Below, piece after piece: positions 52,137 to 60,213 of a DNA stretch of 64,000 nucleotides. Numbering within the stretch: position 1 is the first letter of the stretch; every line of letters starts with the position of its first letter. The stretch comes from Pseudomonas sp. SLFW (GTDB lineage: Bacteria; Pseudomonadota; Gammaproteobacteria; Pseudomonadales; Pseudomonadaceae), in NCBI RefSeq assembly GCF_009905615.1, contig NZ_JAAAKW010000020.1, positions 20,104 through 84,103 of the forward strand, read 5' to 3'. Below the pieces are notes generated by a model, which worked only from the letters and a program-made list of their open reading frames with translations, searched no databases and was not told the DNA's origin. A program made the translations under genes and the position numbers.

Positions 52137-54350
52137 TTATTTACGAACGGTCGTGTAGTCGTAGCCGTACGCGGCGCAGTCGTAGTCGGCGGTGGACGCC
52201 TTGCGCAGCACGCCGTTGAAAATCGCCCCTTTGATCACGATGCCGTTGTGCATCAGGCGACGTTTGCACGCCTCGATTTCCTTGGCAGTGCTCAAGCCGA
52301 ACCGGGTGACCAGCAGACAGGTGCCCGATTGGCGCCCCACCAGCGTGGCGTCGGTGACGGCCAGGATCGGCGGGGTGTCGACGATCACCAGGTCATACAG
52401 CGGCGACAGGTCGGTGATCAGCTTGTTGAAGTTGTCATGCATCAACAGCTCCGACGGGTTGGGCGCCGCGAAACCACAGGAAATGAAGTCCAGGTTGCGC
52501 ACTTCGGTGTGGTTGATCACTTCCTTGCTTTTCAGCCGCGCGGCCAGGGTGTCGGACAAGCCATGCTTGGGCGTCAGGTTGAACAGCTTGTGCAGGTAGC
52601 CTTTGCGCATGTCGGCGTCGATCAGCAGCACGCGTTTGCCGGTCTGGGCAATGATCACCGCCAGGTTGCTGGAGACGAACGATTTGCCCACGCCCGGCGT
52701 CGGGCTGGAAATCATCAGCACGTTGTTGCGCGCTTCGAGCATGGCGAAATGCAGGCTGGTGCGCAGGCTGCGCAGCGACTCGATCGCCAGTTCCGTTGGC
52801 GCGCTGACGCTGAGCAGGCGGGGCTCCTTGCCGCCTGAACGGCTGCCCGCTTTGTCCATGCGCTCCTGCTGTCGCGAAAACGGTAGCGACGCGTAGACCG
52901 GCATGCCCAGGTTTTCGATCACGTCGGGGTTATCCACGCCGCGATAGAACGCCTGACGCACAAACACGGTGGCAACCGCCAGCAGCAGACCGACGAGGGC
53001 GGCGACCAGCACGATGATTTTGCGCATTGGCTTGACCGGCTCTTCGACGTTGGCGTCGGCGTTGTCGATCACCCGGACGTTGCCGATGCTGCCAGCGCGC
53101 AGAATGTCCTGCTCCTGGCTCTTGTCCAGCAACAGGGTGTACGTCTGCGAAGTGACCTGCATGTCGCGGGTCAGGCGCAGCAATTCCTGTTGCGTGGCAG
53201 GCAAGGTTTCGATTTTCTTCAGCAGCGCCGCTTTCTGCGCTTCAACCTGGCTGATCTGGGTCATCAGACCGCGATAGGTCGGGTGCTCCGGCGTGTACAA
53301 CCGCTCGACATCGACCCGCTTCATCTTCAGGTCAGACAACGTGCCTTCCAGCTTGACCACTTGGTCGAGGACCGATTTGGTCTCCACGCTCAGGTCCACC
53401 GACTTGGCGCTGGTCTGGAAATTGTTCAAGGCAATTTCCGACTGCTCCAACTGTTTGCGAACCGCTGGCAACTGCGAGCGCAGGAATTCAAGGCGCTGGG
53501 CGGCTTCGGCTGAACTGCGTTCCACGTTTTGGCGCACGTACAGGCGGCTGACTTCATTGAGGATGCGCTTGGCCAAGGCGGGATCGGGGTCCTGAATCGT
53601 CAGGTACACGATGCCGGAGTCTTTGCCCGCTTCAATGATTTTCAGGCGGTCCTGATAATCCAGTGCGGCGGTCAGGGTGCGTTGACGGATCACCGTGAAC
53701 TCGGTGCCCGGACGCCCTGCGAGCGCGGCGACCTGAATCTTCAGGCCACTGCCTTCAACGCTCTGACCGACCGGGCCGCTGAGCAGCTTGTTGTGGTCTT
53801 CGTCGTACAGGCTGAAGGTTTCAGGCTTGTCGATGACCATCGTCATTTTCTCGCCGAGCAGCGCGTCAGGCACTTCCAGCTGGAAGATGTCGATCTTCTC
53901 GCCGCCCCACGCGTAGCTGTCGAGGCCGAACATCGACGAGGCGATTTCGCCTTCGTGATCAGGCTTGAAGTGACGGGCCATGTAACCGCCGATGCCCGGC
54001 ACGTATTTCGGCTTCTGAATAATGTTGAGCTTGAGGTCTTCCACGACCTTGCCCAGCACCGCGCGGGATTTGATCAGTTCGATTTCGGTGGTCGCCTGGG
54101 ACACCGACAGCGGCTTGGCGTTGATCTCCGTGCGGCCCTCGATGCCGATTTTCTTCGGCTCGATCTGGATCATCGCGTTGGCCTGAAAGATCGGCGTGGC
54201 GAGGACGGCGTAGGTGAGTCCAATCAGGACGCAGACACCGACAATCGATGCAATCATTCCTTTGTGATCGAAAAGTGTGCGCAAGATAGTCGCCAAATCG
54301 ATCCGGGAGTCCTGGACCTCGTCCAGGGAAGTACGGTTCATAGCGGTCAT
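52137..54350 (-). CDS. Polysaccharide co-polymerase and tyrosine autokinase (Wzc-like)
   Basis: 737 residues. The N-terminal Wzz-type domain has a membrane helix near residues 33-52 and a periplasmic part with coiled coils (~270-400). A second helix is near 440-460 (KIIVLVAALVGLLLAVATVF) and a cytosolic BY-kinase domain takes the last ~250 residues. Walker A is SPTPGVGKSF, Walker A' is LLIDADMRKG, Walker B is LVIVDTPPI. The C-terminus holds a Tyr cluster (YDCAAYGYDYTTVRK) for autophosphorylation, which cycles with the Wzb-like phosphatase of the next gene upstream. It controls chain length and links to the Wza channel. Confidence 0.94.
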   Translation of the reverse strand: MTAMNRTSLDEVQDSRIDLATILRTLFDHKGMIASIVGVCVLIGLTYAVLATPIFQANAMIQIEPKKIGIEGRTEINAKPLSVSQATTEIELIKSRAVLGKVVEDLKLNIIQKPKYVPGIGGYMARHFKPDHEGEIASSMFGLDSYAWGGEKIDIFQLEVPDALLGEKMTMVIDKPETFSLYDEDHNKLLSGPVGQSVEGSGLKIQVAALAGRPGTEFTVIRQRTLTAALDYQDRLKIIEAGKDSGIVYLTIQDPDPALAKRILNEVSRLYVRQNVERSSAEAAQRLEFLRSQLPAVRKQLEQSEIALNNFQTSAKSVDLSVETKSVLDQVVKLEGTLSDLKMKRVDVERLYTPEHPTYRGLMTQISQVEAQKAALLKKIETLPATQQELLRLTRDMQVTSQTYTLLLDKSQEQDILRAGSIGNVRVIDNADANVEEPVKPMRKIIVLVAALVGLLLAVATVFVRQAFYRGVDNPDVIENLGMPVYASLPFSRQQERMDKAGSRSGGKEPRLLSVSAPTELAIESLRSLRTSLHFAMLEARNNVLMISSPTPGVGKSFVSSNLAVIIAQTGKRVLLIDADMRKGYLHKLFNLTPKHGLSDTLAARLKSKEVINHTEVRNLDFISCGFAAPNPSELLMHDNFNKLITDLSPLYDLVIVDTPPILAVTDATLVGRQSGTCLLVTRFGLSTAKEIEACKRRLMHNGIVIKGAIFNGVLRKASTADYDCAAYGYDYTTVRK

Positions 54351-54800
54351 TTATCTTGGATCTCCTGACTGAAGATAAGGAAGCCAGTCGTCGACGCAAC
54401 GCGAAAGCTGCTCGTAGGTCTGTTCAAAGGCTAGTTTCGGGCGCCGGTAGGGGTCGGCTATTTCCAGTGCGTGTTGCCATTTGCCAATCAGAAACGTCTT
54501 GCCGCGTACCTCGGGGGCCAGCTTGAGCACGCTTTGCATCTGGCGGTTTTCCATCAGCAGGATCAGGTCCGCGTCGTAAAGCATTTGCCGGTCGATCTGA
54601 CGACTGCGATGCCGGTGAGCCTCGACGCCGTTGACCTGCAACACGGCCTTGGCCAGTGGGTCCATGGTGGAACTGAGCATGGCGTGGGTGCCGGCCGACG
54701 AGATCACGACGCCTGTGCGTACGCGTTGTCGGAGCATCGCCTCGGCCATGGGGCTGCGACAGATGTTGCCGACGCAGACCACCAGAACGTTACTGAACAT
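54351..54800 (-). CDS. Low-molecular-weight protein tyrosine phosphatase (Wzb-like)
   Basis: 149 residues. The active-site loop CVGNICRS has the nucleophile Cys9 and Arg15 (pattern CX5R). The general-acid Asp lies in ADPYRRP at about residue 116, as in Wzb and other LMW phosphatases. It should dephosphorylate the Tyr-rich tail of the Wzc-like kinase encoded by the next gene, 0 bp away. Its start overlaps the end of the GT2 gene by 11 bp. Confidence 0.94.
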   Translation of the reverse strand: MFSNVLVVCVGNICRSPMAEAMLRQRVRTGVVISSAGTHAMLSSTMDPLAKAVLQVNGVEAHRHRSRQIDRQMLYDADLILLMENRQMQSVLKLAPEVRGKTFLIGKWQHALEIADPYRRPKLAFEQTYEQLSRCVDDWLPYLQSGDPR

Positions 54801-55719
54801 GACCTTTGCTGAACGTCGTCATCAGTCTCTTGCCGATGTTAGTGCTGAAATTGCGCCCCACTTGCAGCAGGGTCTGGACCTTGCGCTGAGGCGTGATCGC
54901 GGACAGTGAGTAACCGATCAGCTCCATCAGGAAGTGCTCGTAAAGCTCGTCGTTGCCCAGGCGGTTGTAGTAGTTGGCCAGTGCGCCGGACGTTTGCAAC
55001 GCCATGTGCAATTTGCGTTTGTTCGAGCGCATGGAGAACACACCACCCGGATGCAGGCGATACATGGCGGGCTTGATGTCGGCCATGAATTTGCCCTTGC
55101 CGTACGCCCCGAGCAGCGACCACCACACCAGATCGTTCAGCGGCGCGCCGACCAGTTCCTTGGGCAGCGAGTCGAAGACGTTGCGAAACACCGTGGTCAG
55201 CGTCGAAATGGGCCGGGCCTTTTGCAACTCCAGCGCCGTGGCGTCGCCCCGCAACTCGCCTTGCAGCTGAATTGGGTACTGGCCGTTGGTGTCGAAGGGA
55301 ATGGCGTCGTGGTAGGTCAGCACGTAATCGGGGTGGTTTTCGAGGAACTCCACCTGGATCTGCAGTTTGCGCGGGTCGGTCCAGTAATCGTCGCCTTCGC
55401 AGAAAGCGATGTAGCGGCCCCGTGCCTGGCCAAACAGGCGCGGCACTGACGAGTTGCCTTGTGAGTACTGGTTCGTCTCGTGATAGAAGGGCCGGATCAG
55501 CGTCGGGTAACGTTCGACGTATTCGGCAATGATGCGGGCGGTGCCATCCGTGGAGGCGTCGTCGTTCACCAGAATTTCGAATTCGAACGACGTTTCCTGC
55601 ATCAGAAAGCCTTCCAGCGTCTGAGCGACGTAGGCTTGCTGGTTGTAGGCTGGACAGACAATGCTGACCAGGGGTGCGGCGGACGGCGAGACGCTCGTCT
55701 TTTTGCTAATAGCATCCAT
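54790..55719 (-). CDS. Glycosyltransferase family 2 (GT-A fold)
   Basis: 309 residues. The GT2 start PLVSIVCPAYNQQAYVAQTL, the nucleotide site LVNDDASTDGTARII and the metal site CEGDDYWTD near residue 110 are all present. RNVFDSLPKELVGAPLNDL and the acidic C-terminal helices match GT2 enzymes that add a sugar to a lipid-linked chain. It overlaps the phosphatase gene by 11 bp, which suggests translational coupling. Confidence 0.92.
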   Translation of the reverse strand: MDAISKKTSVSPSAAPLVSIVCPAYNQQAYVAQTLEGFLMQETSFEFEILVNDDASTDGTARIIAEYVERYPTLIRPFYHETNQYSQGNSSVPRLFGQARGRYIAFCEGDDYWTDPRKLQIQVEFLENHPDYVLTYHDAIPFDTNGQYPIQLQGELRGDATALELQKARPISTLTTVFRNVFDSLPKELVGAPLNDLVWWSLLGAYGKGKFMADIKPAMYRLHPGGVFSMRSNKRKLHMALQTSGALANYYNRLGNDELYEHFLMELIGYSLSAITPQRKVQTLLQVGRNFSTNIGKRLMTTFSKGHVQ

Positions 55720-55746
55720 GGCTGTGGCTCTCGGTTTAAAGCCTCG

Positions 55747-57261
55747 TTAGAGACTGGGCTTGCTGAACAGGACGGAAATCTTCGTCACCAGTGGCTTGTA
55801 GCTGGCGGCTACCACCATCAGCGTGATCAGGCCGCTGACGGCCAGACCCAAGAACGTGTTGAAGCGATTGTCATCGGCGATCAGTCGCAGCACCGGCTCG
55901 CTGATCGCCAGGCCCACGGCCGTCATCACGCTGATGCGCAAGATGTCGCGCAACCAGAAGCCGTGAATGCCCGGCGCGAGGCGTTGATGCACGATCATCG
56001 GCCAGATGGCGAACGACACCACGCGCAGAACGAACCAGGCGAGGGCGGCGCCCAAGGCTCCGTAAAAGTGAATCGCCAGCACCATCACTGGCACCGTGAT
56101 CAGCGCAGAAATGACGCTGTACCAGACGTGCAATCGCATCTGCCCATAGGCGTATTGCAGGTAGAACTGAAACGCACTGACGGCCATGATCGCGCTGCCC
56201 AGCGAGTACCAAGGCAGAATCGAGCGGCTCCAGTCGGCGGCCAGTCGATCGCCCGACCAGGCGTACACCATCTCGTGAGCATGCAAGGCGATCAGCGCGG
56301 CCAGTGGAAACAGAAACGTGCAGACGAAGCGGTTGGCGGCCAGAAACAAAGCGTGCATGTCATCGCGACGTCCCTCGGCCATCAACACCGTCAGACGCGG
56401 CAGCAGCGTCTGCGCCAGGGGGTTGCTCAACATCATGATCCCGGTGGTAATCAGCGCCACCAGCGAGAAGTAACCGTACTCGTTGAGCGGCAGCATCTCG
56501 GACAGCAGCACCTTGTCGATCTGGGTCAGCACGATCCACAACACCGCAGTGCCCGACATGCTGGCGGCGAACGGGATGATCGGTTTGACCAACTGCCAGT
56601 CGAATCCGGTCAACAACGACGGCTTCGGCATCTGCTGATACGCGCGGGCGGCAAAGATCAGGGTTTCGACCAGCCCCACCAGCACCTGAAACTCGAAGAA
56701 CGTCACCGGGTCGCTGGTGATCGTACTCACCAGAAACAGCCCGCCGAAGTAGCGCAGGGTGGCGATGATCACGTTGGCGATGTTCAGCCATGCGTGTTGT
56801 TCGAGGCCCTGAATCCCGCTTTTATAGAGTGTCGAAAACAGCCGCAGGGCGATCACGATACCCATCAGGCTGATGCACTCGACCAGCGTCTGGGTCGACA
56901 GCTCCTTGGCGTTGAGCCAGTGCACGGCGATCCAGTCACTCCCGGCCATCATCGCCACACAACACAGGCCGGCCAACGGCACGAAGATCAGTTCGAACGA
57001 CCGCAGCAGGCGGCCGGAGTGATAGTCCTGCACCGTCGCCCCTTGCTGATGCGCAACGGCGCGCACCAGGCTGGGCGACAACCCCGCGTCCAGCAATTGC
57101 AGCCAGGCCTGCAACACCGAGAAGAAACCGATCAGGCCATATGCCTCGGCGCCCATGTGGCCGAGGTAGAACGGCATGATCAGGATTCCCACCAGCAGCG
57201 TGTAGGCCTGGCCTGCATAGCTCAACGCAGTGTTGCGTATGACTGAGCGTTTGGTTTGCAT
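55747..57261 (-). CDS. Polysaccharide repeat-unit flippase (Wzx-like)
   Basis: 504 residues from the ATG at 57261. About 14 membrane helices and the MATE/Wzx start (RNTALSYAGQAYTLLVGILI, MPFYLGHMGAEAYGLIGFFS) place it in the polysaccharide transport family. It flips the finished undecaprenyl-linked repeat unit to the periplasmic face. The gene lies between a DegT aminotransferase and a GT2 gene. A Wzy polymerase, which would normally act after it, is not found in the window. Confidence 0.92.
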   Translation of the reverse strand: MQTKRSVIRNTALSYAGQAYTLLVGILIMPFYLGHMGAEAYGLIGFFSVLQAWLQLLDAGLSPSLVRAVAHQQGATVQDYHSGRLLRSFELIFVPLAGLCCVAMMAGSDWIAVHWLNAKELSTQTLVECISLMGIVIALRLFSTLYKSGIQGLEQHAWLNIANVIIATLRYFGGLFLVSTITSDPVTFFEFQVLVGLVETLIFAARAYQQMPKPSLLTGFDWQLVKPIIPFAASMSGTAVLWIVLTQIDKVLLSEMLPLNEYGYFSLVALITTGIMMLSNPLAQTLLPRLTVLMAEGRRDDMHALFLAANRFVCTFLFPLAALIALHAHEMVYAWSGDRLAADWSRSILPWYSLGSAIMAVSAFQFYLQYAYGQMRLHVWYSVISALITVPVMVLAIHFYGALGAALAWFVLRVVSFAIWPMIVHQRLAPGIHGFWLRDILRISVMTAVGLAISEPVLRLIADDNRFNTFLGLAVSGLITLMVVAASYKPLVTKISVLFSKPSL

Positions 57262-57302
57262 GGAATGTCCCTTTCTTGCCTGAACGTGACGTGACACCGG
57301 CT

Positions 57303-58424
57303 TCAGATGGCGCTCGCCAGGTTCGGGGCCTGGTAGGACGCATGACCCAGGCTGCATTCGGCAATCACGGTGGCAATCACCCGTTCCTGATCTTCCACTT
57401 GCAGGCCCGGGAAGATCGGCAGGCAGAGCACGCGGTCACTCAAGGCGCGCGACGCAGTTTGTGCCGCCTGCGGTTGCAGGTATTCAAGGGTGTCCAGCGA
57501 GGGGTAGAAATACCGGCGCGGGTTGATGCCATTGGTGTTCAAGGCACTGCGTACGCGCAACAACTGCTGCTCGTCGCTCAGGGCGATCGGGTAGTAACTG
57601 TTGTTGAGCTCGCTGTTGTCTTCCGGTTTCTGGAGGTCGACGTAATCGCCCAGGCGGGTGGTGTAGCGGTGGGCAATTTCAGCGCGTTGCTGAAGAATGT
57701 TCTCGATGTCGTCGAGAATGCACAGGCCCATTGCCGCTGAAAATTCGTTGAGCTTGGCGTTGATGCCGATGCCGTCGATCTTGTCGACTTCAACGATGCC
57801 GAAGTTGCACAGCAAGTGAACGCGACGAGCCAGCTCATCGTCGTTGGTGATGATCGCGCCGCCTTCAATGGTGTGAAACAGCTTGGTGGCATGAAAGCTC
57901 AAGGTGCTGATGTCGCCCCAGTTGAGCACCGACTGACCGGCGTGGCGCACGGCGAAGGCATGGGCGCCGTCGTACACGACTTTCAGATTGCGCCGACGGG
58001 CGATTTCTTCGATGCGTTCCACCGCGCAGGGGTTGCCGAACACGTGGGTGCCGACGATCGCGGTGGTGTCCGAGACGATGCGGCTTTCGATGTGCTCAGG
58101 GGAGATGTTCCAGGTCTGCGCATCAATGTCCGCGAAGATCGGGCGAATGCCTTCCCATTGCAACGAACTGCTGGTGGCCACGAAGCTGAAGGGCGTGGTC
58201 ACTGCGCTGCCGCTCAGGCCGAGTGCGCGGTAGGCGACTTGCAGGGCGAGGGTGCCGTTGTTAGTCAGGATGACGTGCCTGACGCCGAGGTATTCCTTCA
58301 GGCGCTCTTCCAGTTGGCACACCAGCGGACCGTGGTTGGTCAACCAGCCACGCGCATAGATGCCTTCGACGTAAGTTTTGAACTTGTCGATATCGCCCAG
58401 GTAAGTCTTGGTTACGTTGATCAT
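57303..58424 (-). CDS. DegT/DnrJ/EryC1/StrS-family sugar aminotransferase
   Basis: 373 residues. The ATG at 58424 is preceded by GGAG at six bases; the ATG at 58436 overlaps that site. The PLP lysine is K181 in SFHATKLFHTIEGGAI. Substrate-loop and cofactor text include LTNNGTLALQVAYRALGL and YDGAHAFAV. These enzymes transfer an amino group to a keto sugar nucleotide, so the polymer should contain an amino sugar. The reading frame lies between the dioxygenase-like and flippase genes. No dehydratase or epimerase that would supply its keto sugar is in the window. Confidence 0.92.
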   Translation of the reverse strand: MINVTKTYLGDIDKFKTYVEGIYARGWLTNHGPLVCQLEERLKEYLGVRHVILTNNGTLALQVAYRALGLSGSAVTTPFSFVATSSSLQWEGIRPIFADIDAQTWNISPEHIESRIVSDTTAIVGTHVFGNPCAVERIEEIARRRNLKVVYDGAHAFAVRHAGQSVLNWGDISTLSFHATKLFHTIEGGAIITNDDELARRVHLLCNFGIVEVDKIDGIGINAKLNEFSAAMGLCILDDIENILQQRAEIAHRYTTRLGDYVDLQKPEDNSELNNSYYPIALSDEQQLLRVRSALNTNGINPRRYFYPSLDTLEYLQPQAAQTASRALSDRVLCLPIFPGLQVEDQERVIATVIAECSLGHASYQAPNLASAI

Positions 58425-58510
58425 CGAAATCTCCATTTCTGACGCAAATCTTTCAGGGCTTTTAGGCAGCCGTGCTTTCAAGGCGGGTTGCACACCGTGT
58501 GCGGTCCGGT

Positions 58511-59296
58511 TTAGCTCTGTGTGGAAGCGGGAGGCTGACTACCGGCTTTGTTACTCATCCGTCTCGCTCGACCCTGGTTGATCCGCAGAATCAGCCGGGT
58601 CGCCAGACTGCCTGTGTGGGGGTCACCAAAGTGGAACAGCGCCGTGGCGCGCTTCACATCGGCACCGCAGGGCTGATTGGCGTGCAGCGTGCGGTAGCCC
58701 CAGAAGAAATAAACATTGCCGGGTTCCAGGCGCAGGACATAAGGCTTGAGCCAGTTGCGCTGCATGCCTTTGACGATCCAGCCACGGGTAACCTTGTTCT
58801 GCAGCAACGCTTTCTCGATCACGTTGAACAGCACCCAACCACGCACCCGTCGAATGTTCGGGAAGAGCATCAGATCACCGCGCTCCTCGCCCTCTGTGGG
58901 GATGAACACCGGAATCAGCGCTGTCACCAGACTTGCGTCGTAGTGAAAGGCATTGGATTCGCGCTTGCCCTGATTGCCCTGTACGCAACGCAGCACCGGA
59001 AAGATCCGATCGCTGCGGGCATCGTGCCGGGCGGCATGTCGGTAGAGGCCTCCCAGCAGCGACTTGAAGCGCGGGTCGGTCCAGTAGCTCGACAGCAGGC
59101 TTTCGCCCAGCATCGCTTCACCGTGATAGGCGAAGTATTCACCCTGGTGTTTGCGCGCTTGTTCGTCGGTCCAGGCGCGCAGCTGTTGAAGGTCTGCGTC
59201 GGACACCGCGCCGCCGAGCTTTGCAAAGCCGTGGGTATCGATTTCGTCAGCCAGGCGCTGGGCCAGCTGCTCATCCATGTCGAAAGATAAGGGCAT
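58511..59296 (-). CDS. Phytanoyl-CoA dioxygenase-like (2-oxoglutarate/Fe(II)) protein
   Basis: 261 residues from the ATG at 59296, the first gene of the exopolysaccharide operon. The iron ligands of the cupin fold are visible: H118 and D120 in FHYDAS and a distal H205 in YRTLHANQP, with a following basic stretch (VKRATALFHFGD) that could hold 2-oxoglutarate. This supports an oxidative modification of a sugar, lipid or amino acid. The family assignment rests on the HxD...H pattern and overall length. The C-terminus is basic and low-complexity (MSNKAGSQPPASTQS). Confidence 0.75.
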   Translation of the reverse strand: MPLSFDMDEQLAQRLADEIDTHGFAKLGGAVSDADLQQLRAWTDEQARKHQGEYFAYHGEAMLGESLLSSYWTDPRFKSLLGGLYRHAARHDARSDRIFPVLRCVQGNQGKRESNAFHYDASLVTALIPVFIPTEGEERGDLMLFPNIRRVRGWVLFNVIEKALLQNKVTRGWIVKGMQRNWLKPYVLRLEPGNVYFFWGYRTLHANQPCGADVKRATALFHFGDPHTGSLATRLILRINQGRARRMSNKAGSQPPASTQS

Positions 59297-59356
59297 TGCA
59301 TCGCGTCCTCTAAATAAGGAAAGGGGACACAACAGGTTGCGATTGAGGCTTCAGGC

Positions 59357-59367
59357 ACGCTACCGCC
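59357..59367 (-). promoter_or_regulatory. ops element 1 (RfaH recruitment signal)
   Basis: GGCGGTAGCGT on the minus strand, an exact match to the E. coli ops sequence used for RfaH recruitment. It lies 61 bases upstream of the first exopolysaccharide gene, in the presumed untranslated leader. Flanking bases (CGGGC on one side, GCCTG on the other) can pair with a GU wobble and present GGTAGCGT in a loop. Confidence 0.85.
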
Positions 59368-59440
59368 CGAATCTGCAGATCCTGCTGTTCTACTCACTGT
59401 TTGTTCACGCTGTCTTTTCAAAAGAGCCCTGGGAAAAGCG

Positions 59441-59461
59441 TTGGGCAAAGCTACCGCCCAA
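59441..59461 (-). promoter_or_regulatory. ops element 2 within a perfect hairpin
   Basis: GGCGGTAGCTT (59448-59458, minus strand) fits the ops core GGCGGTAGCNT. It is embedded in TTGGGC-N9-GCCCAA, a perfect 6-base stem with a 9-base loop that displays GGTAGCTTT. It lies about 90 bases upstream of ops 1. Confidence 0.7.
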
Positions 59462-59640
59462 CCGAGCACTTTCAGTTCTTTTGAAAATTTTCTTTCGGCC
59501 AACACATGCCCACCGGCGCAAGGGACACACCGTTTGTGTTCATTAACTTCGTAGGCAGATACAGCATGATGAAGTCCAAAATGTCTTCTGCGCACAGCTC
59601 TGTGGCTGCGCTGCTAAAACAGGAAAACATTGGACAGGCA

Positions 59641-59671
59641 TATATATCGACGGGCGCAGACTTTCTGTCAA
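59641..59671 (-). promoter_or_regulatory. Candidate sigma-70 promoter of the exopolysaccharide operon
   Basis: TTGACA is at 59666-59671 on the minus strand. A -10-like GATATA or TATATA lies 17 or 19 bases downstream. Transcription from here would give a leader of about 340 bases that contains both ops sites. The rest of the 917-bp gap 59297-60213 is AT-richer than the genes and holds no convincing coding sequence. Confidence 0.4.
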
Positions 59672-60213
59672 ATTATTTCGCCAACATTCTGTAAAATTTT
59701 TGATAACCCGTCGTTTTGATTGTGTAACTTATTGATTTATATACAAGTCAAAAAAATAGCGTTGCTCTATCACGGTGCGCTGACGCTTTTGAAGCATTGA
59801 GAAGACAACTCCAAAGCAGGTGGGAAACCCGGCAAAAGACAGTTTTCCACCGCCAGAAGTCAGGCGCAGGGTGTAGTTATCGGTTTTATGGCGCGGGTTA
59901 ATTGAACGTCTTAGTGCGCTCGTTTGTGATCAAAACAGGAACTGAGCAACTAACGAAGTGATGAAAGTTTGGCGCCGTTTTATCCAACTTTGCCCGGTCT
60001 GTTAGTGTTGGATCAGTTCGAAATTAATAACGCAATCTTTGAAACTTTCTGAAAGGTCTAATGTCATGCCGTTCTAACTGCTTGAGGCATAACGCGTTCC
60101 GACTGACCGTTGCCGTCATCTCGTGATACCTGGCCTGCGGTTGCTCCCCGCCGATACGTCCTCCATTATCTGTCAGGTGCGACGCAAACAATTTCGGGTC
60201 AGCAGGAGATTCA

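Noticed and set aside
55480..57246. Plus-strand open frame of 588 codons opposite the flippase
   Set aside because: Complement of a membrane protein gene; the translation is Gln/His/Arg-rich without recognisable motif.
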